Part shown: positions 19,446-28,783 of the stretch, piece after piece | How positions within the stretch are numbered: the stretch's first letter is position 1 | Layout of the letters: the number at the start of each line of letters is the position of its first letter | DNA from: Fodinicola feengrottensis | Lineage (GTDB): Bacteria; Actinomycetota; Actinomycetes; Mycobacteriales; HKI-0501 | Assembly: GCF_010993775.1 (NCBI RefSeq) | Contig: NZ_WOTO01000058.1 | Span: 1-57,990, forward strand | Direction of reading: 5' to 3' | DNA length: 57,990 bases | The notes under the pieces: model-generated | What the model saw: only the letters and a program-made list of their open reading frames with translations | The model's database searches: none | Told to the model about the DNA's origin: nothing | Translations under genes and position numbers: made by a program

Positions 19446-20451
19446 TCACGGCGACGACATTAACCGACGAAATGCGCCAACGCTAGAGCACCCGCCGTTT
19501 TTTGTACGCACGGCCGCGACGCGCTTCTGCCGGCGCGGCGGCGCGACCCAGCGGCCGTTCTTGATCTGCGCGGCTTTCTTTCGAGGTCGCAGCTGCAGCG
19601 GATAGTCGCCCGGCGCGCCGCCGTGTTGTTCGCTGGAGAAGCGGGTCATCAGCAGCACCGCGGCGAGGCTCACGACGAAGCCCAGGACCGCGCAGCCAGG
19701 TCCGGCCCGGCGCGATCTTGTCGCCCAACAGCACCACGCCGAAAAACGCCGCCGGCACGGCGGTGGCCGCTTCCATCGACGCGACCGCGGCGGTCGTACT
19801 GCCGCGCTGCATCGCCGCGGCCAACAGCACCTGGCCGATGATCGAGTTGACGATCACGATGTAGAGCAGCGGATCGGAGACGAAGGCGAGTACCGAGTCG
19901 TGTCCGGCCAGCGGCCGGGACGCGATCGCGGCGGCGCTGAACCCCAGCCCGGCGAGGCTGCCCAGCGCCACCGCGCCCTCGGACCCGCGTTGCCGGGACG
20001 CCAACCGGCCCATCAGGGCGATCCCGATGGCCGTACCGGCCAGCAACACCACCTCGAACAGGTTCAGCGGCTCGGACGGGGACTGTTCGGCGGACAGGAT
20101 CAGCGCCAGCAGTCCGAAGGCCAGCATGCCCAGCAGCACCAGCTCGATGGTGGGCAGCCGCCACTTGAGGATCAGTACGCCGAGCAGCGTGGTCAGCCCC
20201 AGCCCCCCCGCGGCCGCCGACTGGACCAGGAACAGCGGCAGGTCCGCACGCGCGAAGAACGCACACACGAAGCCCAGAAACTGCGCCAGGATGCCGGCGA
20301 CGTACGTCCGATGGGTGGCCAGCCGGAACAGCGTCCTTACGCCGAACCGGGTCGTCCCGCGCTCGCTGGTCGCGGCGATCGCCTGCAGGAAATTGGCGAA
20401 CCCGTAGAACACTACGGACAGCGCCAGAAACACCCACCCCACAGACACCAC
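19446..20451 (-). CDS. DMT-superfamily (EamA-like) inner-membrane transporter
   Basis: About 335 residues, strongly hydrophobic, with about nine to ten predicted membrane segments starting WVFLALSVVFYGFANFLQAI and ending near VSLAAVLLMTRF. There is an internal repeat-like organisation of short helices with AGILAQFLGFVCAFFA, LLGVLILKWRLPTIELVLLG and NSIIGQVLLAAAMQRGS, typical of drug/metabolite exporters. One frame change near 19697 moves the last helix into another frame, and a basic cytoplasmic tail of about 55 residues follows it. The substrate is unknown. It is in the same direction as hisN, 70 bp downstream of it, with no sign of functional linkage. Confidence 0.65.
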
Positions 20452-20521
20452 CAGAGACTACTTACGGTGCGGCAACCTCGCTCGGGGCGCCCCTGTACCG
20501 CACCCCAGGTTCACGACATTT

Positions 20522-21343
20522 TCACGCTGGTGGGGCAGACCTCGCCTGACTGGGCGTCAGCTGGGCCAACACCTCGGTGTGCAGGTGGCCGTTGGTGGCC
20601 ACCGCGCTGCCGCCATGCGGCCCGGGCTGCCCGGACAGGTCGGTGAACCGGCCACCGGCCTCGGTGATGATCGGGACCAGCGCGGCCAGGTCCCAGAGCG
20701 ACACCTCCGGCTCGATGGCCACGTCCAGGGCGCCCTCGGCCAGCAGGACGTACGAGTAGAAGTCGCCGTACGCACGCGTACGCCACACCTCGCGGGTGAG
20801 GCCCATGAAGGCGTCGCCGCGGTCGGCGTCGTACCAGTCACTGATGCTCGAGTAGGACAGCGAGGCGTCGGAGAGGTTGGTCACCGCCGAGGTCTTTATG
20901 GCGGTCGCCGAGGAGCGCTGCCGGCCGGTGTACGCGCCGCCGCCGCGAGCGGCCCACCAGCGCTGTCGCATCGCCGGCGCGGACACCAGCCCGACCACCG
21001 GCTCGTTGCCGTCCAGCAGCGCGATCAGGGTGGCCCACACCGGCACCCCGCGGACGTAGTTGGCGGTCCCGTCGATCGGGTCGACCACCCAGCGCCGCTG
21101 GCCGTTGCCGGCCGGGCCGCTGCGCTCGCCGAACTCCTCGCCGAGCAGGCCATCGCGCGGGCGAGTACGAGCGAGAGTCGACTCGATCGCCTTCTCGACG
21201 GCGGTGTCGGCGTCGCTGACCGGCGTCATGTCCGGCTTGCTGTCCACCCGCAGATCCAGTGCCTTGAACCGGCCCAACGAGATGGAGTCAGCGGTGTCGG
21301 CCAGCACGTGAGCCAACGCCAGATCGTCGGTGTAAGTCGCCAT
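20522..21343 (-). CDS. hisN: Histidinol-phosphatase, inositol monophosphatase family
   Basis: Intact, 273 residues. It dephosphorylates histidinol phosphate, the penultimate step of histidine biosynthesis, using Mg2+. The IMPase signatures are present: GLLGEEFGE (metal-binding glutamates), WVVDPIDGTANYVRGVPVW (DPIDGT) and EVSLWDLAALVPIITEAGGRF (WDxA..). The N-terminal VSDADTAVEKAIES is typical. The family also contains inositol- and fructose-bisphosphatases, but overall likeness to actinobacterial HisN (Rv3137-type) favours histidinol phosphate. It is divergent from the twin esterase genes. Confidence 0.85.
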   Translation of the reverse strand: MATYTDDLALAHVLADTADSISLGRFKALDLRVDSKPDMTPVSDADTAVEKAIESTLARTRPRDGLLGEEFGERSGPAGNGQRRWVVDPIDGTANYVRGVPVWATLIALLDGNEPVVGLVSAPAMRQRWWAARGGGAYTGRQRSSATAIKTSAVTNLSDASLSYSSISDWYDADRGDAFMGLTREVWRTRAYGDFYSYVLLAEGALDVAIEPEVSLWDLAALVPIITEAGGRFTDLSGQPGPHGGSAVATNGHLHTEVLAQLTPSQARSAPPA

Positions 21344-21459
21344 GAGCGCACCGTACAGGTTAGATAAGGACGATCTTGATGGAACCTAAGAGGTCGGTTA
21401 AGCGTCTCAGAACACAGGTATGCCTGAAAAGAGTCATGGAGACCGGGGGTTAACCCACC

Positions 21460-22583
21460 GTGGGGTTGTTGTCGCGCTCATTGCTGGCCGTACTGGCGTT
21501 GCTTTTCGTCGGCTTTACCGCCGTGACAGTGATCACGTGGGACCGGTGGCGATTCAAGATGCCCAGACGCATTATCGGCCTGCTGCTCTCCCAGGTGCTG
21601 CTGGTTGCGTTCGCGGCCGCGTGGATCAATCGGCAGGAGTATTTCTTTACTTCCTGGTCGGATCTGTTGGGCCTTTCGAGTACGTCCGGACCGCCTGGCG
21701 GGACGGTTGCCTCGCGCGGCAAACCGGTGCCGAAACCGCCCAACAGTCAGTTGAGCGCACCGGCCACCTTCAGTGCGAAAATCGCCAAACTCGGTGGTGC
21801 CGGCGGCCACAGCGTGGTGGAAGACACGTATGTCAGCGGTTCAAAGAGCGGCATTACGCTGCCCATGACGACATACGTGCCGGCGGCCTATTTCGACAAA
21901 GCCAATGCCAACAAAAGATTCCCGGTGGTGCAGCTGTTCTCCGGATATCCGGGTTCGTTGCAGACCTGGACGGTCGGCATGCAGTTGCAGTCGACATTGG
22001 ACACTTTGATCAACCAACACAAGATGCAGCCGGTGATCGCGGAGGTGGCGTTGCAGTATCCGTCGCCGCCGCGGGACAGCGAATGCGTGAACGCGGCCGG
22101 CGGCGACCAGGTCGACACCTTCCTCACCCAGGACGTGCCGGACTACCTGAAGGCCGCGCTGCGTACGGCCACGGACCGGACCGGCTGGGCCACCATGGGC
22201 GTTTCGACCGGCGGGTTCTGTGCGGCCAACCTGGCGTTGCGACACCCGACCGAATACGCGTCGGTGGTGAGCATCGGAGGTTACTTCGACGCGCTCATCG
22301 ACGACACCACCGGTGACCTGTATGGCGGGTCGACAGAGCTGCGGGAGGCGAACAGCCCGACGCACACAGTGCAGCTGCACAACCGGCCGCCGATGAGTTT
22401 CTACCTCTTCGCCATCGAGGACGATCCGAGTTCCTATCCGTCTACCAAGAATTTCATCGCCGCGGTCAAGCCGCCGGACGGCCTGGCCGTCGTGCTGCAG
22501 CCGACCGGGGACATAACGATGGCGTCTGGCGGTCCGCGTCAATCCGTGCCTGGCAGTGGCTGGGAAGTCAGTTGAAAACCTGA
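21460..22583 (+). CDS. Membrane-anchored alpha/beta-hydrolase esterase (copy 1)
   Basis: About 374 residues. Two N-terminal membrane helices (LLAVLALLFVGFTAVTVITW; GLLLSQVLLVAFAAAW) precede an extracytoplasmic esterase domain of the esterase-D/antigen-85 type: VVQLFSGYPGSLQTW, SPPRDSECVNAAGG, the nucleophile elbow MGVSTGGFCAANLAL (GxSxG) and VVSIGGYFDALID. The reading shifts near 22505; the correct end gives GGHNDGVWRSASIRAWQWLG, restoring the catalytic histidine. The GTG at 21460 is the first start after an in-frame stop. It is paralogous to the next gene, 11 bp away. It may act on cell-envelope esters; the substrate is unknown. Confidence 0.7.
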
Positions 22584-22594
22584 GGTTAAAAACA

Positions 22595-23735
22595 ATGGAG
22601 CCCAACGACATAACCTTTGTCGGCCTGCTTGCGGTGCTGACGGTTGGAATAACGGTTTTCGCCTTTCTCACCTGGAAGTGGAAGCGCTGGCAGCTGGGTC
22701 GCCGGCTGACGGTGGTTTTCACCGCGCAGGTGCTTTTTCTGCTCGTCCTGGCCGGATATGTCAACGCCGACCAGGGTTTCTACACGACCTGGAATGACCT
22801 TCTCGGGATCCCGCCGGCCCACGAGGAAGCGCGCGAGGTGTTCAACCGACCGGTGCAGAGCGGGCCGAACGGCAAGGCACCGAACCCGATCCAGCGGGAG
22901 GTCACCGGCCTTGGGTCGCGACTCTTCACGTCTTTGGTCGATCGCAACGACGCCACCAAAAGCCAGGTCATCCAGGTGACGTTGCACGGCAAGCGGACCG
23001 GCTACAACTTCCAGGCATGGGTCTATGTGCGGGCTCGGCTCGTACGCCAACAAGAGCGAGCAGAAACGCAAGTTCCCGGTGGTCGAGTTGCTGGCTGGCT
23101 ATCCGGGCACCCCGTACACCTGGCCGGTCTCGTTGGACGTGAAGAAATACCTCGACGAGGAGATCAGGACCGGCCGCGCGCCGGCGATGATCGCGGTGAT
23201 GCCGCAACAGAATCCGGCGCCGCCCAAGGACAGCGAATGTGTCAACGCGGTCGGTGGCGCGCAGGCCGCCACCTATCTCGCGGAGGATGTGCCGGACGCG
23301 CTGGCGGCACAGTTTCGGGTGCGTACGGACCGCCGCGGTTGGGGTGTGGCCGGCGTGTCGACCGGCGGGTTCTGTGCGGCGAACCTGGCGTTGAACTATC
23401 CGCAGCGGTTCTCCGCGGCCGCCAGCCTCTCCGGGTATTTCACCGCTGTCACCGACAACACCACCGGTGATCTCTACAAAGGCAACGCGCAGGCCCGGCT
23501 GGACAACAGTCCACAGTGGACGATCTTGCATCGCAAGCACCTGCCGCTGGACTTTTATGTCTTTTCCACAGTGGACAGTGTGGAGGACCAGACGGCGGCC
23601 GCGACCTTCGCCAAGGCGGTGGCCCGGCCGGACGGCGTGACGCTGGAGATGTCGCCCAGCGGCGGCCATGTGGACGCGGCCTGGGTGGTGGTTGAGCCCA
23701 AGATGTGGGACTGGTTCGCCCGTACCCTCGCGTAG
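22595..23735 (+). CDS. Membrane-anchored alpha/beta-hydrolase esterase (copy 2)
   Basis: Paralogue of the preceding gene, about 380 residues, with one frame change near 23025. Two N-terminal helices (FVGLLAVLTVGITVFAFLTW; LTVVFTAQVLFLLVLAGYV) are followed by the same outer esterase fold: VVELLAGYPGTPYTW, NPAPPKDSECVNAVGG, VAGVSTGGFCAANLAL (Ser nucleophile) and SPSGGHVDAAW (catalytic His). The ATG at 22595 follows GAGG by about 10 bp. The tandem pair, with the same two-helix anchor, suggests specialised substrates at the outer face of the membrane. It is not distinguishable from mycolyltransferase-like esterases by sequence reading alone. Confidence 0.7.
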
Positions 23736-23766
23736 CCGCGCTTGCGGTCGGATAGGGTCGGGGACC

Positions 23767-24307
23767 GTGCGATGGCAGGTGCGGAACGAGCGGACGGTTT
23801 ATGCCGGCGGCTGGCTGGCTGGATGTGGCGATCGCCGACATCCGGCTGCCGGACGGTCGGCAGATCGACCACCACGTCGTGGTCTATCCGTATCCGGCGG
23901 TTGGAGTGCTGGTCGTACGCCCGAAGGACGGCGCTGTCCTGCTGCTGTGGCGGCACCGGTTCACCACCGACTCGCAGGGGTGGGAGATCCCGGCCGGTCG
24001 GATGGAGGAGGGCGAGACGCCCGCGCAGGCCGGCGCCCGGGAGACCCTGGAGGAGACCGGCTGGCGGCCCGGCCCGTTGCGCGAGCTGATCGCGTACCAC
24101 CCCTTGAACGGCACCGCCCGGCAGACTTTCCATGTGCTGCGCGCCGATGGCGCCGACTACGTCGGTGAGCCGGTCGACGCGTACGAGTCGGACCGGGTCG
24201 AGTGGGTGCCGGCCGCCGATCTCGCCGGGCACGTCCGCGCCGGCCGGGTCACCAACGGCCTGGCGCTGACCGCCCTGCTCCACCACCTCGCCTTCCCGGA
24301 GTCGTGA
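23767..24307 (+). CDS. Nudix hydrolase (ADP-ribose pyrophosphatase-like)
   Basis: The Nudix box is present as GRMEEGETPAQAGARETLEE plus TGW (G-x5-E-x7-RE-x-x-EE-x-G), preceded by VLLLWRHRFTTDSQGWEIPAG, the layout of ADP-ribose/NDP-sugar hydrolases. The start is the GTG at 23767 (VRWQVRNERTVYAGGWL). The frame then breaks near 23815 in CTGGCTGGCTGG, where one four-base unit appears to be extra; without it the protein reads WLDVAIADIRLPDG. Expected length is about 178 residues. It overlaps the next gene by one base (TGATG), so the two are co-translated. Confidence 0.75.
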
Positions 24308-24884
24308 TGGCCTTCTTCCTTTTCCCCGAGCCGGAATCCGACCGTCCGGTGCTCACCCCGGTCGCGGTTGTCCGGCTGCTCGCCGAACCGGCCCGGCTGC
24401 GCGCGCTGGCCGCGGTCGCGCTCGGTGCAGCCCGCATCGCCGACGTCGCCGAGGCCGCCGACCTGAGCGCCAAAGACGCCGCCAAAGCCGTCGGCCAACT
24501 GGTCGCGGGCGGCTTACTGTCCACTGTGGACGGTGACTTGACGGTCGCCGCACTGCGCCAACTTGCCCAGGACGCCACCGAACCAGCCGAAACCGAAGAC
24601 TTCGGCGCCACCGACCCAGCCGTCGCCGGCGCCCTGCGTACCTTCATCACCAACGGTCGCCTCACCACCATGCCGGCCGCCCCCGCGCCAAGCGCCTCGC
24701 CGTCCTGGAACACATCGCGCTGGCCTTCGAACCGGGTGTGCGCTATCCCGAACGCGAAGTCAACGCGATCCTGCGCGCGTGGTACCCCGACTACGCGGCC
24801 CTGCGCCGCTACCTCGTCGACGAGTCTCTGCTGGCCCGCGAAGCCGGCCAGTACTGGCGCATCGGCGGCCACCACCCGGTCTGA
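24307..24884 (+). CDS. DUF2087 protein with ArsR-like HTH
   Basis: About 192 residues, with a frame change near 24690. N-terminal winged-helix-like half: VRLLAEPARLRALAAVALGA and VAEAADLSAKDAAKAVGQLV, then GGLLSTVDGDL. C-terminal half: LEHIALAFEPGVRYPEREVN and the continuation ILRAWYPDYAALRRYLVDE, ending in the QYWRIGG-type segment diagnostic of DUF2087. Proteins of this sort are regarded as transcriptional regulators. Overlap with the Nudix gene stop suggests joint expression. The target is unknown. Confidence 0.7.
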
Positions 24885-24930
24885 CGTTCAGCGCGTAGAT
24901 CCACCCGGCGCGTCCCGCCGGCAACACGCC

Positions 24931-25111
24931 GGGTGCGGCGCGAAATTGTCGTAGGTGTCTGTTTTTCTTTCCCCCTCCCTTTGAACGGGCGGGGGGTGGG
25001 TCGAGAGGTGGACCTTGATTTAGTTGGACATTGGTCCTCGAACCCACCCCCCACCCGTCACTGGGTGGGGGCAAATCTGCCGGAGGGGTACGACAGTTTC
25101 GCGCCGCACCC
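24931..25111. repeat. Palindromic repeat element, copy A (23-bp terminal inverted repeats)
   Basis: The left end 24931-24953 and the right end 25089-25111 are inverted copies, 22 of 23 bases (GGGTGCGGCGCGAAA...TGTCGTA). The interior contains further inverted G/C runs (GGGCGGGGGGTGGGT against ACCCACCCCCCACCC). Copies B (36078-36265) and C (about 41350-41436) share interior and ends. No coding potential. It lies between the DUF2087 gene and the MITE-like element next to rsgA. Confidence 0.8.
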
Positions 25112-25197
25112 TGGTCTGGGTTCACCTTGCTCGCCGAGCGGCGCCTTTTCGGTGCCACTCGGTGCCACTCGGTGCCGCCGAGCAGGCAGCCGCGGGT

Positions 25198-25366
25198 CTA
25201 GGGCGTGTCTCCTAACCCCAGGCGGCGAGGGCCGAGCCCAAGCGTCGGCTGCCGGCACCGGGCGATCACCCCCATACAACAACGGTATGAAGGTGACCGC
25301 CCGGCACCGGCAGCCGACGCTTGGATCTCGACCCTCATCCACCTGGAATTAGGAGACACGCCCTAG
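25198..25366. mobile_element. MITE-like element with 18-bp perfect terminal inverted repeats ending in CTAG
   Basis: The termini CTAGGGCGTGTCTCCTAA (25198-25215) and TTAGGAGACACGCCCTAG (25349-25366) are exact inverse complements. Inner arms around CAAGCGTCGGCTGCCGG pair with CCGGCAGCCGACGCTTGG, so nearly the whole 169 bp can fold back. No transposase is present. The CTAG at each border fits a TA/CTAG target duplication like that of IS630/Tc1-type elements, which could mobilise it in trans. Its right border supplies the stop codon of rsgA. Confidence 0.75.
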
Positions 25367-26334
25367 TCGGAGCGCGACTCCAGCAAGCGTCGGTACGAGG
25401 CGAGGCGGCGGGGTTGGGCGTGGCCGGCGGCGACGTACGCGTCGAGGGCGCAGCCGTCGGCGGCGGACAGGACAGGTGGGGCGCAGCTGGGCGGGCAGTC
25501 GTCTGCGCGCCGGGGACGAGGTCGGTGAAGGAGGAGGCGAGCAGGCTGCTGGGCGATACGTGCGCGAGGCCGAAGGAGCGGATGCCGGGGGTGTCGATGA
25601 CCCAGCCGCCGCCGGGCAGCGCCAGGGCGACCGCCGAGGTGGACGTGTGCCGGCCCTTGCCGATGCCGCTGACCACGCCGATGGCTCGGTTCGTCCCTGG
25701 CACCAAGGCGTTGACCAGGGTCGACTTGCCGACGCCGGAGTGCCCGATCAGCACGCTCATCCGGTTCGCCAGCCGGGCTGCCAGCGGATCGGGTGGCTCG
25801 TCGCGGCGGCAGGTGACCACCGGCAGCTCGAGATCGGCGTACGTCTCGATGATCTCCTCGGGCGTCGCGAGGTCGGCCTTGGTGAGGCAGAGCAGTGGTT
25901 CGATGCCGGAGTCGTACGCGGCAACCAGGCAACGGTTGATGAAGCCGGTCCGCGGCGGCGGGTCAGCCAGCGCGGTGACGATCACCAACTGGTCGGCGTT
26001 GGCGACCACCACCCGCTCGTACGGGTCGTCGTCGTCGGCCGTACGACGCAGCACCGACGACCGCTCCTGGATGCGTACGATCCGGGCCAGCGCGTCGGGG
26101 CCGCCGGAGACGTCGCCGACCACAGCCACCTGGTCGCCGACCACCACCGACTTGCGGCCAAGCTCGCGGGCCCGCATCGCGGTGACGGTCACGTCGTCCA
26201 CCCGCAACGTGTAGCGGCCCCGGTCGACCCCGATGACCAGCCCGGACGCGGCGCGGCGTCGGGTGGGCGGGGCGGGTGCGCGTACGCGGGCGGGAGGAGC
26301 GGCCTGGGCGGGTCCGGACGTCGTCCTCGTCCAT
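25363..26334 (-). CDS. rsgA: Ribosome small-subunit-dependent GTPase A
   Basis: About 322 residues, with frame changes near 26230 and 25495. This circularly permuted GTPase tests and matures the 30S subunit late in assembly. Seen: an OB-fold (RVDDVTVTAMRARELGRKSV with VVVGDQVAVVGD), G4-like LLCLTKADLATPEEI, G1 IGHSGVGKSTLVNAL, the G2/G3 region GRHTSTSAVALALP and WVIDTPGIRSF, and a Cys-rich C-terminal tail (CPPSC...C). The start is an ATG at 26334 giving MDEDDVRTRPGR; the first 35 residues are basic and unconserved. The gene is downstream of aroA in the same direction (43 bp), as in mycobacteria. The TAG stop lies in the terminal repeat of the adjoining MITE. Confidence 0.85.
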
Positions 26335-26377
26335 GTCCCGTGCCCCGCGGCTATGACTGGTCATGACGCCGGCCCGG

Positions 26378-27673
26378 TCAGCTGCCGCCGCCGAGCATCG
26401 CTGTCCACAGCCCGGTGAATTCGGGAAGCGTCTTGGAAGTGGTGGCGACGTTCTCGATGAGGACGCCTTCCACGGCCAGGCCCAGCACCGCGGCGGCGGT
26501 CGCCATCCGGTGATCGGCGTACGTACTGAAAACCCCGCCATGCAGCGGCTTCGGGTTGATGACGAGCCCGTCGGCGGTTTCTTTCACGTCGCCGCCCAGA
26601 GCGTTGATCTCGGTACGCAACGCGGCCAGCCGGTCGGTTTCGTGGCCGCGGATGTGGGCGACCCCACGCAGGGTCGACGGCCCGTCGGCGAGCGCCGCGA
26701 GTGCGGCGATGGCCGGCGTCAGCTCGCTGACGTCCCGCAGGTCGGCGTCGATGCCACGGAGTCGTCCGCCGGTTACCGCGAGGCCGTTCGCGTTCAGCGT
26801 CACCGTCGCACCCATCGCTGTCAGCAGCGCCGGCAGCTCAGCGCCCGGCTGCGTTGACTCCAGCGGCCAGGCCGGCACTCGTACGGTCCCGCCGGTCACC
26901 AGCGCGGCGGCCAGGAACGGCGCGGCGTTGGAGAGGTCCGGCTCGATGCCGATGCTGCCGGCGGTCAGCGGGCCGGGTGCGACCTCCCAGGTGTTCGGCT
27001 GGCTGTCGTCGACCTGCGCACCGGCCGCGCGCAGCATTTGTACGGTCATCGCGAGGTGCGGCGCCGACGGCAGGATCTCGCCGGTGTGCCGCAGCACGAG
27101 GCCGTTGGCGAAGCGCGGCGCGGCGAGCAGCAGCGCGGACAGGAACTGGCTTGAGTCGCTGGCGTCTATAGAGACCTCACGGCCGGTGACCGCTCCCCGC
27201 CCGGTGACGGTCAGCGGCAGGGCGCCCAGGCACCCGTCGTCGACCTCGATGCCGAGCTGGCGCAGTCCGTCGATCAGCATGCCCATCGGCCGCTTTTCGA
27301 CACCCTTGTCGCCGAAGAACCTGGTTGGTCCGGTGCCCAGTGCCGCGACCGGCGGCAGGAAGCGCATCACCGTGCCGGCGAGCCCGACATCGATCCGCCC
27401 ACCGCCGGTGACGGCACCGCCGGTCACCCGCCAGGCCTGCGCGTCGGAGTCGTCGATCTCGACGCCGAGCGTACGAAGCCCGCCGACCATCAAGGCCGAG
27501 TCGCGGGCCCGCATCGGGCCGCTGACGACCGCTGGCCGCTCCGACAGGGCGGCCAGTAGCAGCGCGCGGTTGGTCGCGGACTTGGAGCCCGGCAGCCGCA
27601 CGTCCGCGTCGACCGGTCCGCTCGCAGTCGGGGCTGGCCAGGGATCAGTGATCACGCTCGTCGTCACGGCCAT
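26378..27673 (-). CDS. aroA: 3-phosphoshikimate 1-carboxyvinyltransferase (EPSP synthase)
   Basis: Intact, 431 residues. It adds enolpyruvate from PEP to shikimate-3-phosphate (step six of chorismate synthesis), in the cytoplasm. Hallmarks: LPGSKSATNRALLLAALSER at residues 27-46 (substrate-binding Lys-Ser), LAGTVMRFLPPVAALG with the G-T-x-x-R-F motif, the EVSIDASDSSQFLSALLLAA stretch, and HIRGHETDRLAALRTE and TYADHRMATAAAVLGL near the C-terminus. The SATNR form (rather than SISNR) matches actinobacterial class I enzymes. It heads an aroA-rsgA unit divergent from the SRAP gene. Confidence 0.95.
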   Translation of the reverse strand: MAVTTSVITDPWPAPTASGPVDADVRLPGSKSATNRALLLAALSERPAVVSGPMRARDSALMVGGLRTLGVEIDDSDAQAWRVTGGAVTGGGRIDVGLAGTVMRFLPPVAALGTGPTRFFGDKGVEKRPMGMLIDGLRQLGIEVDDGCLGALPLTVTGRGAVTGREVSIDASDSSQFLSALLLAAPRFANGLVLRHTGEILPSAPHLAMTVQMLRAAGAQVDDSQPNTWEVAPGPLTAGSIGIEPDLSNAAPFLAAALVTGGTVRVPAWPLESTQPGAELPALLTAMGATVTLNANGLAVTGGRLRGIDADLRDVSELTPAIAALAALADGPSTLRGVAHIRGHETDRLAALRTEINALGGDVKETADGLVINPKPLHGGVFSTYADHRMATAAAVLGLAVEGVLIENVATTSKTLPEFTGLWTAMLGGGS

Positions 27674-27766
27674 CAGTCTGCCAGTCTCCGCGCCAGGCCG
27701 CGCTCACCGCTTCGGCTGTCCCACGCGCCTAAGGTGGGACTGGACGGGCGCTGAAGGGGAGAAGAG

Positions 27767-28494
27767 ATGTGCGGCAGGTACGCGACGACGACGCGGTCGG
27801 CGGACGAGCTGAGCACCTTGTTCGACGCGGCACTGGCCGAGATGGCGCGCGAGCGGTTCGGGGTCTCGTACAATGTGGCGCCTACCGACGGCGTGCCGAT
27901 CGTGCGGGTTTCCCATCGCGACAAGGAAAATCCGCGGCGGGTGCTGGACGTGGTCCGGTGGGGACTGGTGCCTGGGTGGGCCAAGGATCTGAAGACCGGC
28001 GCCAAGTTCATCAACGCGCGCGCGCTGACTCACTGACGTCCAAGCCAGCCTTTCGTACGGCGTATGCCCGCCGCCGGGCGCTGGTGCCGGCGGACGGTTG
28101 GTACGAGTGGAAGCCGCGCGACCACCAGACTGGCAAGCAGGCTTATTACATGACTCCCGCGGACGGGTCGGTGCTCGCCTTCGCGGGCCTGTGGGAGGTC
28201 TGGGGGAGCGGCGACGATCGGGTGCTCAGCTGCAGCGTGGTGACCACCGACGCGCTCGGCGAACTCGCCGGTGTGCACGACCGGATGCCGTTGATCCTCA
28301 CGCCCGACCGTTGGTCCGACTGGCTGGCCAGCGCAGCGGCCGATCCGGAGCTGCTCACACCACCGCCGGCCAAGTTCCTTGAGGCCATCGAGATTCGGCC
28401 GGTGTCGGCCGCGGTCGGCAACGTCCGCAACAACTTTCCGGAGCTGCGCGACGAGACGCCTGAGGAGCCGGAGCAGCTCACCCTGGGCATGTGA
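27767..28494 (+). CDS. SOS response-associated peptidase (SRAP, YedK/HMCES-like)
   Basis: About 242 residues. The initiator Met is followed by Cys2 (MCGRYATTT), the residue that in HMCES/YedK forms a thiazolidine crosslink with abasic sites in single-stranded DNA. Further SRAP blocks: VSYNVAPTDGVPIV, RWGLVPGWAKDLKTGAKFIN, RRALVPADGWYEWKP (catalytic-region Glu), FAGLWEVWGSGDD, TTDALGELAGVHDRMPLIL (conserved His). The frame changes near 28030 in a CGCGCGCG run; two extra bases explain it. The gene lies between aroA and sigR as in the Rv3226c neighbourhood. Confidence 0.85.
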
Positions 28495-28505
28495 CCAGGG
28501 ACGCG

Positions 28506-28531
28506 GGAAGATCAGTGCCAGCCGATGCGTT
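28506..28531 (+). promoter_or_regulatory. Putative SigR-type promoter
   Basis: GGAAG at 28506-28510, an 18-base spacer, then GTT at 28529-28531. This matches the SigR/SigH consensus GGAAT-N18-GTT with one mismatch, about 245 bp before sigR, where autoregulatory promoters of this gene lie in other actinomycetes. Confidence 0.5.
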
Positions 28532-28591
28532 CTAGTGGCTGTGCGGGTCGATAAGGGCCCTGTACGGACGGCACTAGGAGGACGTACGCGC

Positions 28592-28783
28592 ATGATGGCA
28601 GCCCCAGAGCTCGTGACGGTCGAGACAGTCCCGGCGGCGGTGGATTCCGACCTGCTCCGGCGTACCGTCCGGTGGCCGGTGGATGGCCCCCGCCGGGCGC
28701 GGCGACCGGTCCGGGCAGAGCGCGGCGCGGCAGCGTATCCTCGGCGGGACATGCTGTTCGACAGCCCGGAGATGCATTGGTAA
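28592..28783 (+). CDS. Small upstream ORF or displaced N-terminal extension of SigR
   Basis: 63 residues from the ATG at 28592, preceded by a perfect AGGAGG 10 bp upstream. It begins MMAAPELVTVETVPAAVDSD and ends overlapping the sigR start. I recognise no family. Two explanations fit: a short upstream peptide, or the N-terminal extension of a longer SigR isoform (as SigR' in Streptomyces) displaced by one of the many indels in this sequence. The strong ribosome site and the location directly after the SigR-type promoter argue that it is translated. Confidence 0.4.
   Translation: MMAAPELVTVETVPAAVDSDLLRRTVRWPVDGPRRARRPVRAERGAAAYPRRDMLFDSPEMHW

Noticed and set aside
19229..19486. Plus-strand open frame starting MAKKEHDKELPWGSKK, 85 codons
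   Set aside because: TTG start without a clear ribosome site, no family likeness, and it runs through the terminator hairpin and the 3' end of the opposing transporter gene.
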